From assembly GCA_002746365.1 (NCBI GenBank), contig NVWZ01000002.1:45534-68862 (forward strand): a DNA stretch of 23,329 nucleotides. Reading direction: 5' to 3'. Below the pieces are notes generated by a model. It worked only from the letters and a program-made list of their open reading frames with translations, did no database searches and had not been told where the DNA came from. Source of the DNA: Thiotrichaceae bacterium (GTDB lineage: Bacteria > Pseudomonadota > Gammaproteobacteria > SZUA-229). Below are positions 15,884 through 23,329 of the stretch, piece after piece. Position 1 is the stretch's first letter, and the number at the start of each line of letters is the position of its first letter. The position numbers and the translations under genes are program-made.

Positions 15884-17620
15884 TCATGCCATAAAAATGT
15901 CAATTTTTCGTAACACTCTAAACCAAAGAACATCTAATGGAGACACAACCATATGAATAAACAGCAATGCGAAAACAATAATTGCGGCAAATAAAATCAC
16001 GACTCGCTTCTTAATACGTTTTGTCTTCATTGTATCGTGTAAATTCATTTCATATGGGATTACAGCCAATGGCAATGCCCCTAAAATATTCTGAATACTT
16101 TTACCTCCTCTGACTGATCCACTTATCGCATCCGCCACTAATGCAAATCCAAGACTACATGCAAGTGCTAAAACAACACCCAAAAAAACAATTGCCGCAC
16201 GATTAGGACTAATTGGCTTTTCTGGGAAAACGGCCGGCTCAATCAATGTGAAACGTTCACCTTTGCTCTCTGATTCAAGCTGTTTAGCAATATCGGTTCT
16301 CATTTGCTTAGCTTTCGTTTCCTGATACCTCGCTACTGTATTAGCGTAATCCCTTTTTAATATCAGATACTCCCTTTCAACCTGTGGCGCCTCATACAAA
16401 GCCTTTTCAATTGACTCAATTTTTCTAACAATTTTTTTACGTTGCTCTCTAGCTGACTGAAGCTGGCTATTAACATCATTTAATAAAGAATTCTTTGAAA
16501 TATAAAGCGGGTTATCTGGTCGTTCTTTATAAAATAATTCTTCAGGATTGATTTTTATCTCAGATAACTCATTATTCAATTTTTTTATTTTTCCCTTTAA
16601 AACAATAATATCAGGGTGCTCTTTGGTATATGTTTTCTTGCGTTGCGCAAGTTCAGCGTTCAATATTTTCAATTTTTCAGCAATAGCACTGGCACTATTA
16701 ACTAAACCCGTCTCGTTCTTCAAAGAATCAATTTCACTTTTTAATTTGATGACATCGGGATGTTCATCAGAGTATCGTGATTTAGCAGAAACGTAAGTTG
16801 ACTGCAAAACTTTTAACCTTTCAACTGAGCCAGGAACATCAGGGTTACCTGGATCCAGTGTTGCCAATTCTTCTGCCAGGTAAGAACTTTTATCAGACAA
16901 AACTAAAAGTCTTGTATCAACCGTTAACAACTCCGCCTCTTTTCTTTGCAAGGAACTCATATTCAATCCTTGCAGCTGAGGCAATGCGTCTGCATGCTTT
17001 TCTTTAAATTGTGCAGTTTTATATTCTAAATCATCTATCTGCTTGCCTAAACGCTCCAATTCTTCTTTAAAAAACTCAGATACGTCTTCTGCTTTTTGTG
17101 TACGACTTGTTATATTTTCACTTAGGTATAAGGACGTTAGTTCATTAGTGACACGTTGTACTTTTTTTGGCGACTCCCCGGAAAACGACAAAGAAAATGC
17201 TATGGTAGCAACTGATGGTCTGCCCGTCCGTGGATTAATAACATCAGCACTAAGAACATCTAATGAAACCTCTCGCCTCATTTGCTCAATTATCTCACCT
17301 GTCGTTTTAACTTTTCTAACATCTGAATATAAATCAAATTTATCAATTATTCTTAATAAATTCGTTCTGGTCATGACGCGCGCCTGGATTGACTGAATTG
17401 CCTCAGATGCAAAACTTGTCACAGTAGATTGCACCAACTCGGATGGAATTTCTTGCTGTTCAATCAAAATTGTAGAGCTGGACTTATATATAGCAGGCAA
17501 CAATAAAGCAACTGAAATTGCAAAAAATACAATGATGGAAAAAACGAGTAGTATCGCCATTTTTCTCTTTCTTATAGCAATAATATAATCTTGCAAATCT
17601 TTAGTTTGTTCTTCTTCCAT
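15884..17620 (-). CDS. XrtA-system polysaccharide chain-length determinant (Wzz/PCP family)
   Basis: This inner-membrane co-polymerase sets glycan length together with the BY-kinase. From the ATG at 17620 it has 578 residues: a cytoplasmic start, a first membrane helix (about 22-45), a long periplasmic coiled coil, the P-rich motif PEKPISPNRAAI leading into a second helix, and a cytoplasmic tail with a third hydrophobic segment ending VSPLDVLWFRVLRKI. That closing motif is characteristic of exosortase-locus members. Two related segments in the coiled coil, YSDEHPDVIKLKSEI and YTKEHPDIIVLKGKI, show an internal duplication. The frame can also begin at a TTG (17629); ATG is preferred by codon choice, although the ribosome site is poor for both. 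Confidence 0.9.
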   Translation of the reverse strand: MEEEQTKDLQDYIIAIRKRKMAILLVFSIIVFFAISVALLLPAIYKSSSTILIEQQEIPSELVQSTVTSFASEAIQSIQARVMTRTNLLRIIDKFDLYSDVRKVKTTGEIIEQMRREVSLDVLSADVINPRTGRPSVATIAFSLSFSGESPKKVQRVTNELTSLYLSENITSRTQKAEDVSEFFKEELERLGKQIDDLEYKTAQFKEKHADALPQLQGLNMSSLQRKEAELLTVDTRLLVLSDKSSYLAEELATLDPGNPDVPGSVERLKVLQSTYVSAKSRYSDEHPDVIKLKSEIDSLKNETGLVNSASAIAEKLKILNAELAQRKKTYTKEHPDIIVLKGKIKKLNNELSEIKINPEELFYKERPDNPLYISKNSLLNDVNSQLQSAREQRKKIVRKIESIEKALYEAPQVEREYLILKRDYANTVARYQETKAKQMRTDIAKQLESESKGERFTLIEPAVFPEKPISPNRAAIVFLGVVLALACSLGFALVADAISGSVRGGKSIQNILGALPLAVIPYEMNLHDTMKTKRIKKRVVILFAAIIVFALLFIHMVVSPLDVLWFRVLRKIDIFMA

Positions 17621-17669
17621 CTCTCTCAAATGCCTTAAAACTCAGTAATAAATAATAGCTTATCTTATA

Positions 17670-18887
17670 TCAAAATGTTGAAATTGGGGGGAAGTTATAA
17701 CTCACCCCAATGAAGATTGCATTAGAGTGAGGAGCCCTGTCATTACTCGTATCACTCTTAAACCTTCTTAACAAATATCGATATGATGCTTTAGCACTCC
17801 AGTTATGTGCCAAAGAGTATCTAGATTCGATCTGCAGTGTAAAAATATCTCTATCAATTGTACTTGAACCTGAACTGATAGACGTAATACTTGAAAAACT
17901 ACTGCTTATGTCGTAACTCCATATCGTAGACAGTTTATCTTCATAACTAAAAACTATGCTGTCAGTCTCATCCAAACCGCCAAACGAATTTGTTGTGTTA
18001 TTTCGGCTGATAGTCCCGTTAACGCTTCCCGTTTCTAATGATTTTGTTACCCCGGCGTTCAAAACTAAGCCTCGATTTTCAGCATCAATCTCCTGCCGAG
18101 CCTCAATAGTATTACCAAAAAAATCTATTATCTGTGTCAATTGACTCGTGGTATTTTGACGTGAAACACCAATTTGAAAATTGATTGATAAAGTTTCAGA
18201 AAAAGAGTGGACAACACCAACATTTGAAATAAACAGAAGGTAAGTTACTTGCTGGTCTTTACTTTCATAATCGATTGTTTGAAATGTAAATGACACAGAA
18301 CCTAAAAGACTTAAGCGATACTGAAGTGACACCGAGCCAGATTGTGTTACATAAGGCGTAAAACTTGTACTTTCACTGTTTAAGAAACCCACATCACTAT
18401 AGGTAAGAGATACCGACAGGGATGCCCTTTCTGTCAATAGTCGAGTATATGATGGTGAAACTGTTTGCGTCTTCCTTTCAATTTGTTTTCGCGCAATACC
18501 AATATCTTCTGTAGCAGAGTTCAAATTGCTAACCAGACTATGACCAATACTCAATGAAAAAATATTTCGTTGCGATTGATAGTTACCTGAAAGGCTGAAG
18601 AATTGGTCGTTGCTATCAAGAGTTTCACCAGAATACTTATTTAAATTTAAGCGTGCTGACAATCTAGTTTCCCAATTTTCATCCCTTATCAAACCTGTCA
18701 ATGACGGCGTAATAGTTAGGCTAGATACACCCTCACTACTTCCTTCAACAAGAAATAAATTATCGTAATATCCTGCTCGAGCGCTTATTTCCGTATTTAA
18801 TGCTTGCTCACTGGAGCAAACATTCCCTGCCTGAATAAACAGCAAGCAAACACTTAATAGACGACTAATAGAATAGAATTTATCCAC
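17670..18887 (-). CDS. outer-membrane beta-barrel protein of polysaccharide export
   Basis: This is a 405-residue secreted protein with a GTG start. After a signal peptide (to about residue 25) the chain is almost entirely alternating beta strands rich in Ser/Thr and aromatics, with paired strands (LSLSIGHSLVS, SLSVSLTYSDVGF, GSVSLQYRLSLLG, FTLQIESRYSLAHNW, SAKASYRYLLRRF, IFIGVSYNF). It resembles the outer-membrane barrel proteins of exosortase A loci and EpsL/VpsM/Wzp-like porins of Wzx/Wzy polysaccharide systems. It lies between the export protein and the chain-length determinant, and I infer that it provides the outer-membrane exit pore. No catalytic motif is visible. Barrel strand count cannot be set by eye. 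Confidence 0.75.
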   Translation of the reverse strand: MDKFYSISRLLSVCLLFIQAGNVCSSEQALNTEISARAGYYDNLFLVEGSSEGVSSLTITPSLTGLIRDENWETRLSARLNLNKYSGETLDSNDQFFSLSGNYQSQRNIFSLSIGHSLVSNLNSATEDIGIARKQIERKTQTVSPSYTRLLTERASLSVSLTYSDVGFLNSESTSFTPYVTQSGSVSLQYRLSLLGSVSFTFQTIDYESKDQQVTYLLFISNVGVVHSFSETLSINFQIGVSRQNTTSQLTQIIDFFGNTIEARQEIDAENRGLVLNAGVTKSLETGSVNGTISRNNTTNSFGGLDETDSIVFSYEDKLSTIWSYDISSSFSSITSISSGSSTIDRDIFTLQIESRYSLAHNWSAKASYRYLLRRFKSDTSNDRAPHSNAIFIGVSYNFPPISTF

Positions 18888-18926
18888 TGAAAAACCAATA
18901 ACATATCTAGAATTAATTTAGATCAG

Positions 18927-19514
18927 TTATGGAACCACAACCGTATCACCTGCTTTTAGAATGATATTCATATCTAAACGTTCACCACTAACCACTTCAT
19001 CATAATCAAATAGCCTCACTTTAGCACCTGTCTTTGTACGACGAATTATTTTGATTTCATCAGAGTCGGCGAAAGGTGTTAGGCCACCTGCCATTGTTAA
19101 TGCTTGTAATACATCCATATAACCGCTAGCAACAAACTCACCAGGACGATTGACTTTCCCAATCACATAAACTTTATTACTTCTTGATTGCTGTAAAGTT
19201 ACTGTAATATTTGGATTTGGTATATATCGTTTTAGTTTATTCGCCAATGCGCTAGTCAATTCACTGGTTGTCAGACCACTTGCCCTAATTTCACCTGCCA
19301 GAGGAAAGGTAATCGCACCATCTGGAGCAACCAAAACATCTAACTGCATGTTTTCTTCTTTCCATACGGAAATTTTTAGCAAATCTCCCGCACCAATATG
19401 GTAGGGAGGGTAGATTGACTCCACCTCCGCTGGAGTTTCAGCATAAATACTTACCGAGGAAATAATCAAAAAGCCGTATATGATTGTCGTAAAAATTTTT
19501 GTTTTAATAAGCAT
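18927..19514 (-). CDS. polysaccharide export protein, Wza-like (Poly_export + SLBB)
   Basis: The protein has 195 residues. A signal peptide (to about residue 25, SVSIYA) precedes a polysaccharide-export domain (YHIGAGDLLKISVWKEENM, about 38-56; VAPDGAITFPLAGEI, 62-76) and one SLBB domain (NKVYVIGKVNRPGEF, 112-126; ALTMAGGLTPFAD, 137-149). It matches the XrtA/PEP-CTERM-system export proteins in length and order. There is no lipobox cysteine and no C-terminal helix long enough to cross the outer membrane as in Wza, so it is more likely a periplasmic adaptor working with the adjacent beta-barrel. The ribosome site is weak (AAGA). About 115 bp separate it from the upstream transferase gene. Confidence 0.88.
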   Translation of the reverse strand: MLIKTKIFTTIIYGFLIISSVSIYAETPAEVESIYPPYHIGAGDLLKISVWKEENMQLDVLVAPDGAITFPLAGEIRASGLTTSELTSALANKLKRYIPNPNITVTLQQSRSNKVYVIGKVNRPGEFVASGYMDVLQALTMAGGLTPFADSDEIKIIRRTKTGAKVRLFDYDEVVSGERLDMNIILKAGDTVVVP

Positions 19515-19552
19515 TGTTTAATTTCTTATTTAAAAGTAGATGCATTCTGTTA

Positions 19553-19588
19553 ATTATAGACGTTTATTTAGTGAAAATGCAGATTATA
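19553..19588 (-). promoter_or_regulatory. possible -10 elements upstream of the export gene
   Basis: Two TATAAT hexamers occur on the minus strand (19553-19558 and 19583-19588) in the 115-bp gap before the export gene, the largest gap in the polysaccharide gene run. A TTGCAA lies upstream of the second one but at only 14 bp spacing, so neither is a good sigma-70 promoter. An internal promoter is possible, not shown. Confidence 0.25.
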
Positions 19589-19629
19589 ATGAGAGGGGGT
19601 ATTTGCAATGTAATTCTATGGCACTGCAA

Positions 19630-21258
19630 TTAAACCAACCCCCTATAGGCTATCAATGCCAGGGCCAAAGCAATCGCACCTGTACAACTGTTTAGATGCC
19701 CCTTCATATTTTGAATAACTAATTCACAAGCATAAAACAATATAATCATCTGCACTACAATCCAAACCAAACTAGATGCACCTTGATCAATGCCTGGCAC
19801 CGCACTTACCACAACAGCCATAACTACCACCAGATAGTCAAGTGGCGTAACCTGGAACTGCTCTTTCACAATTAAGCGTGCATTGATAAAAGTCAAAATA
19901 GTAATTGAGATAAAAAATAAATACACCAAACTTATTTTGTCCAACAACCATACTGGCGGATAAGTTGATAGTAAATACACTGAAAATCCAATAGTAATAA
20001 ACATTACTAATCGATATAAATTGTGGCCGAACCATTTAGAAGCCATGACAACCAGCAATAAAAACAGCGACGAAACTCCAAAATCAACCGGAACATCAAC
20101 TGACATAATCGCCGCAGACACTACAAATAATGAAATACCGGTTTTAAGCATACGGTAAGGTATCGCAATAATTGTATCATTTTTACCAAAAACGCCAACA
20201 AGAAAATTGGGAAATTGGAACACTTCGTCATGAGCACACCAATTTATTTTCTCAGAAAAAATTAACAAAGCGAACGCCAAAAAACATGTACCAAAGTAAA
20301 TAAGCATCAATAGTGCATCACTTTCATAAGGCAAAAAAATAGCACTAACTACTAACACAACCTGTAATGTGTAAATAATCATTACAGATTCATAATGATA
20401 AAAACCACGCGCCAGTAACCTGTGATGCAGATGGTCTTTTGCAGCTGTGACCAAGCTTGTCCCTCTATGCGCCCGCAACGCAAATACAACAATACTGTCG
20501 ATGACGGGCAACCCTAGCAACAAAAGTGGGACAACAGGACTTATAGCAGAATTAAGATTTTGAGACATATAAACAACCAATGAACCCAGTATAAAACCAA
20601 GTGTTTGACTACCACTGTCCCCCATAAATACTCTTGCGGGGTGCGAATTAAAACGAAGAAACCCAAAAATCCCTCCAATGGTTGCAACGATAACTATTAG
20701 AACTTGCCCACCTTCAAATTGATAGGCCATATATGCCATAGCCAGCAAACTGAGAAGCGCTTCACCACCCGCCAAACCATCAAGCCCGTCTGACAGATTT
20801 AAAGCGTTTATCATCCCCACTATGGCAATAACCGTAAACGGTCGCCCTATAAGTTCAGATATTTCTTCACTCTCCATAAAGGGGAAATTAAAAACATATA
20901 CATCTCCGTAATAAACAATAGTCAACGCAGCAACAATCTGGCCTATTAGCTTAACCACTGGGCTAAGCTCTCTAGCATCGTCCCATGCGCCAAAAATAAG
21001 CAACACTGAACAGCCGATTATCAATGATTGAACGAATGTGTCTTGCGATGCCCATATCAGGATAGGCACAATCAGTCCAATCACAATCCCTATTCCACCA
21101 ACTCTGGGGATAACTTCTGTATGAACTTTTCTCGAATCAGGCTGATCTATCATGCCAATCGCTGGCGCCAGCCTGATCATTAGAGGAATTAGTATCATGC
21201 TTATCGACATAGCAACGATGCCAATAAGCATATACGAGCCCAAATCTGTTACAAGCAT
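19630..21258 (-). CDS. WecA/TagO/MraY-family undecaprenyl-phosphate sugar-1-phosphate transferase with extended C-terminus
   Basis: This multi-pass membrane enzyme starts the lipid-linked glycan by joining a HexNAc-1-phosphate to undecaprenyl phosphate. Family motifs are all present: IDQPDSRKVH (37-46), GAWDD (90-94), NALNLSDGLDGLAGG (151-165), FMGDSGS (211-217) and KDHLHHRLLARG (274-285). The protein has 542 residues against about 350-370 for the family. After residue 300 there are some 240 extra residues with about eight further hydrophobic segments and no motif I recognise. The gene begins six bases after the exosortase stop, so the two are certainly cotranscribed and may be translationally coupled. 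The sugar donor cannot be read from sequence. Confidence 0.9.
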   Translation of the reverse strand: MLVTDLGSYMLIGIVAMSISMILIPLMIRLAPAIGMIDQPDSRKVHTEVIPRVGGIGIVIGLIVPILIWASQDTFVQSLIIGCSVLLIFGAWDDARELSPVVKLIGQIVAALTIVYYGDVYVFNFPFMESEEISELIGRPFTVIAIVGMINALNLSDGLDGLAGGEALLSLLAMAYMAYQFEGGQVLIVIVATIGGIFGFLRFNSHPARVFMGDSGSQTLGFILGSLVVYMSQNLNSAISPVVPLLLLGLPVIDSIVVFALRAHRGTSLVTAAKDHLHHRLLARGFYHYESVMIIYTLQVVLVVSAIFLPYESDALLMLIYFGTCFLAFALLIFSEKINWCAHDEVFQFPNFLVGVFGKNDTIIAIPYRMLKTGISLFVVSAAIMSVDVPVDFGVSSLFLLLVVMASKWFGHNLYRLVMFITIGFSVYLLSTYPPVWLLDKISLVYLFFISITILTFINARLIVKEQFQVTPLDYLVVVMAVVVSAVPGIDQGASSLVWIVVQMIILFYACELVIQNMKGHLNSCTGAIALALALIAYRGLV

Positions 21259-21264
21259 AGAACT

Positions 21265-22842
21265 TTAATCTGGCACGTATTCAGTGATTATCGGCGCAAC
21301 ATCAACTAAGAAAGCATGCAAACGATCATCCGCTATTTTTATATCTTGACCTGGCTGCAGCGTTGTTACCACACGCATCAAAGCACCATCGCTTCGATTC
21401 ATTGTGACCGCATCATAAAACAAATACCATTTTAATAGGTATTCATGACTTAATACGCGCCCACGCTGCTGAAACCAATAATAAACAAGCTGCTTAATAT
21501 CACCCTTTTGCGTTAACAGTCTTCTGACTACCAACGGCTTATCCGAAACAGTGACACCATCAATTAAATGATCAGTAATTGATTTTATTTCCCAACCGCC
21601 ACCTGGTATACACGCTTTGGGAGAGTGTATAGAAGCACCTTTTCTTTGCGACTCATAGTATGCTGAGTAGAAGTTGACCGCATCACCTTCATTAGCACCA
21701 ACGTAATCAGACATTGTGTAATCGGACAAATCCAGGACATCTATAACATTTTTTTCAAGCCTTAGAGCACGCCCTTTCCAGCCGTTTATTTCTAGTGGAA
21801 ACTCTGCGAATTGTTTTCTTTCAGGAATAATCTCCACGCGATCAGGCAGTATTAAGGCAGCCGTCACGGCCACCGCTAAAAAAAACATTGAGGCAACAAA
21901 TGGGACAGGGATTCTTCTGATTTTAACTTTTGCACTTTCTGGCGCGTCTTCGGGGAAATCAAGACCAAAAGCTTCGCGTAACGGCAATTTGTCTTTACCT
22001 ATTTTTGCCAAAAGCCACATTTCCAAAATCAAAATACCAATACAACTCATGAATACCGCCCAACCTTCGAAGTCATGAAGAAAGCCTTCAGCCATCTCAA
22101 TACCCCAGTATTCAACCATTACTCCTATCACCCCAATTCTTAAACTGTTCATCAAAATAGTAATTGGAATAGTCGATAAAAATAGCACTACTTTTTTCCA
22201 AAAAGCACCGGTAAAAAAATACGCCGTCATAAAGCCCAGCGTCATCAAAGGAAATAAATAATTCAATCCACTACAAGCCTCTACAACCTGTAGTTTATAA
22301 ACACCTAAATCAATCACATTACCTTCAAGATAAACACTGATATCAAACAACCTAATTACAGCTACACCGATTTCTGATGATACAAGCTGCAATTTAGCCG
22401 ACAAAGTATTAAATACAAAATTAGGTAACGGAATCATGAAAAATAGCATCATTAACGGTACTAAGATAATCGCAAATACTTTTTTCCCGGTCATTGACAA
22501 GACTAAACCAAAAAGAACAATAACAAAGGCATACTGAATAGCAGCATAGTGTGAAGCAAGCTCACCCACAATGCTAAATAAAAGACCAACAACACAAACA
22601 ATAACACCAAGCCAGGAACCGTTAAATTCAAGTTTCTCTATAACGTCCTTTTTTTGCCAAATAAGAAACATGATAATAAAAGGAATCATATAGCCATGAC
22701 CATACTCTTCCTTGGTGTTCCAAATGTTGACCATCTGGGACAAACCGTCGGCGAATATCAAATACAGCATTGCAATTACTACGACAACCAGAGAAAAGGT
22801 CAACCAATTTGCACGCCAAATAACTGTTTCATTTGTACTCAT
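21265..22842 (-). CDS. xrtA: exosortase fused to EpsI domain (XrtA type)
   Basis: This is a 525-residue inner-membrane protein. The N-terminal half (about 15-285) is an exosortase with eight or so membrane helices and the cysteine-protease-like triad Cys190 (VVEACSGLNYL), Arg235 (ILMNSLRIG) and His256 (FLHDFEGW). The C-terminal half (about 310-525) is an EpsI domain with FPLEINGWKGRAL (348-360), GASIHSPKACIPGGGWEI (402-419) and YYWFQQRGRVL (454-464). Exosortases cleave and probably transfer proteins bearing PEP-CTERM-like tails. The XrtA assignment rests on the prsT/prsK/prsR neighbours and the chain-length protein; a different exosortase class such as XrtD, also fused to EpsI, is not excluded. 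AGG about eight bases before the ATG is a fair ribosome site. Confidence 0.9.
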   Translation of the reverse strand: MSTNETVIWRANWLTFSLVVVVIAMLYLIFADGLSQMVNIWNTKEEYGHGYMIPFIIMFLIWQKKDVIEKLEFNGSWLGVIVCVVGLLFSIVGELASHYAAIQYAFVIVLFGLVLSMTGKKVFAIILVPLMMLFFMIPLPNFVFNTLSAKLQLVSSEIGVAVIRLFDISVYLEGNVIDLGVYKLQVVEACSGLNYLFPLMTLGFMTAYFFTGAFWKKVVLFLSTIPITILMNSLRIGVIGVMVEYWGIEMAEGFLHDFEGWAVFMSCIGILILEMWLLAKIGKDKLPLREAFGLDFPEDAPESAKVKIRRIPVPFVASMFFLAVAVTAALILPDRVEIIPERKQFAEFPLEINGWKGRALRLEKNVIDVLDLSDYTMSDYVGANEGDAVNFYSAYYESQRKGASIHSPKACIPGGGWEIKSITDHLIDGVTVSDKPLVVRRLLTQKGDIKQLVYYWFQQRGRVLSHEYLLKWYLFYDAVTMNRSDGALMRVVTTLQPGQDIKIADDRLHAFLVDVAPIITEYVPD

Positions 22843-22866
22843 AAAATGCCTATTATTTCTACTCTA

Positions 22867-23329
22867 TTAAACCGAAATCAACTCTTGATAAACCTGGAAT
22901 GTTTTATCAAATACTACTTTCTCATCAAATTCACGCAGAACTAATTCTCTGCCCTTCTTACCCATCTGACTTCTCAATGACTCATCTTCCAACAATCTTC
23001 TTATTGCAGAAACCAAACCTGCAATGTCATTTGGTTCAACCAGCAAACCATTTTTTTCATTAATTACCACTTCACGACAACCCGGGACATTGGTTGCAAC
23101 TAATGGCAATCCCGAAGCGGCTGATTCAATAAGCATTCTGGGAACACCCTCACCATATCGCGTTGGTAACACAACAACATCAACCTGCTTTAACATCGTC
23201 GACATATCGGCCACATGCCCGACAATATCAACCATACCTTCCTCACGCCACCACTTCAAGTCCGCCTCAGTGACAGATGCGGGATTACCCTCATCAGGCG
23301 ACCCCGCTAATATGAACCTTGCTTTCAAC
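22867..23329 (-). CDS. glycosyltransferase family 4, C-terminal part (5' end outside window)
   Basis: The frame runs off the right edge; the TTG at 23328 is an internal Leu codon, not a start. The 153 visible residues form the donor-binding half of a GT-B glycosyltransferase: ARFILAGSPDEG, a VDVVVLPTRYGEGVPRMLIESAASGLPLVAT block carrying the E-x7-E-type signature (GEGVPRMLIE), then VPGCREVV and NGLLVEPND. It is probably a sugar transferase for repeat-unit assembly. It ends 24 bp before the exosortase gene. The sugar and linkage cannot be predicted. Confidence 0.88.
   Translation of the reverse strand, partial: LKARFILAGSPDEGNPASVTEADLKWWREEGMVDIVGHVADMSTMLKQVDVVVLPTRYGEGVPRMLIESAASGLPLVATNVPGCREVVINEKNGLLVEPNDIAGLVSAIRRLLEDESLRSQMGKKGRELVLREFDEKVVFDKTFQVYQELISV

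Noticed and set aside
17043..17396. A 117-codon plus-strand open frame
   Set aside because: It lies wholly inside the chain-length determinant gene on the opposite strand and has no family features; the same applies to 5403..5726 inside the Ig-like gene and other antisense frames.

Overview
The window reads as a piece of an environmental, AT-rich gammaproteobacterial chromosome that carries an exopolysaccharide locus coupled to an exosortase protein-sorting system (XrtA/PEP-CTERM type). The assignment to Gammaproteobacteria is an inference from protein style and gene content; no rRNA, tRNA or other taxonomic marker is present. All genes are on the minus strand except a partial sulfotransferase at the left edge, so the locus is read from right to left.

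Right part (23329 to 13345), transcribed leftward with short gaps: the end of a GT4 glycosyltransferase, an exosortase fused to an EpsI domain, a WecA-type sugar-phosphate transferase with a long extra membrane region, a short polysaccharide export protein without a lipobox, an outer-membrane beta-barrel, a Wzz-type chain-length determinant, its BY-kinase partner, and a fused sulfate adenylyltransferase/APS kinase. Together they can start a lipid-linked glycan, control its length, export it, and supply PAPS. The partial PAPS sulfotransferase at 3..689 would be a natural user of that PAPS, which suggests a sulfated exopolysaccharide.

Middle part (13344 to 6827): prsT (TPR lipoprotein), prsK (membrane histidine kinase) and prsR (sigma-54-dependent response regulator). 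They are separated by intergenic regions holding long palindromic repeats: a near-perfect 31-bp inverted repeat between prsT and prsK, and two copies of another palindrome family, one between prsK and prsR and one upstream of prsT.

Left part (6826 to 876): a gene-free stretch of about 980 bp contains a perfect match to the sigma-54 -24/-12 consensus (6313..6328, minus strand), pointing at a large secreted Ig/cadherin-like protein with a C-terminal sorting-like tail that lacks the PEP motif. Downstream on the same strand lie a FadL/OmpP1-family outer-membrane protein and a small exported protein of unknown function. The most interesting reading is that PrsK/PrsR and RpoN switch on this block, producing a surface protein that the exosortase processes while the polysaccharide is being made.

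No CRISPR array, insertion sequence, tRNA or rRNA was seen.
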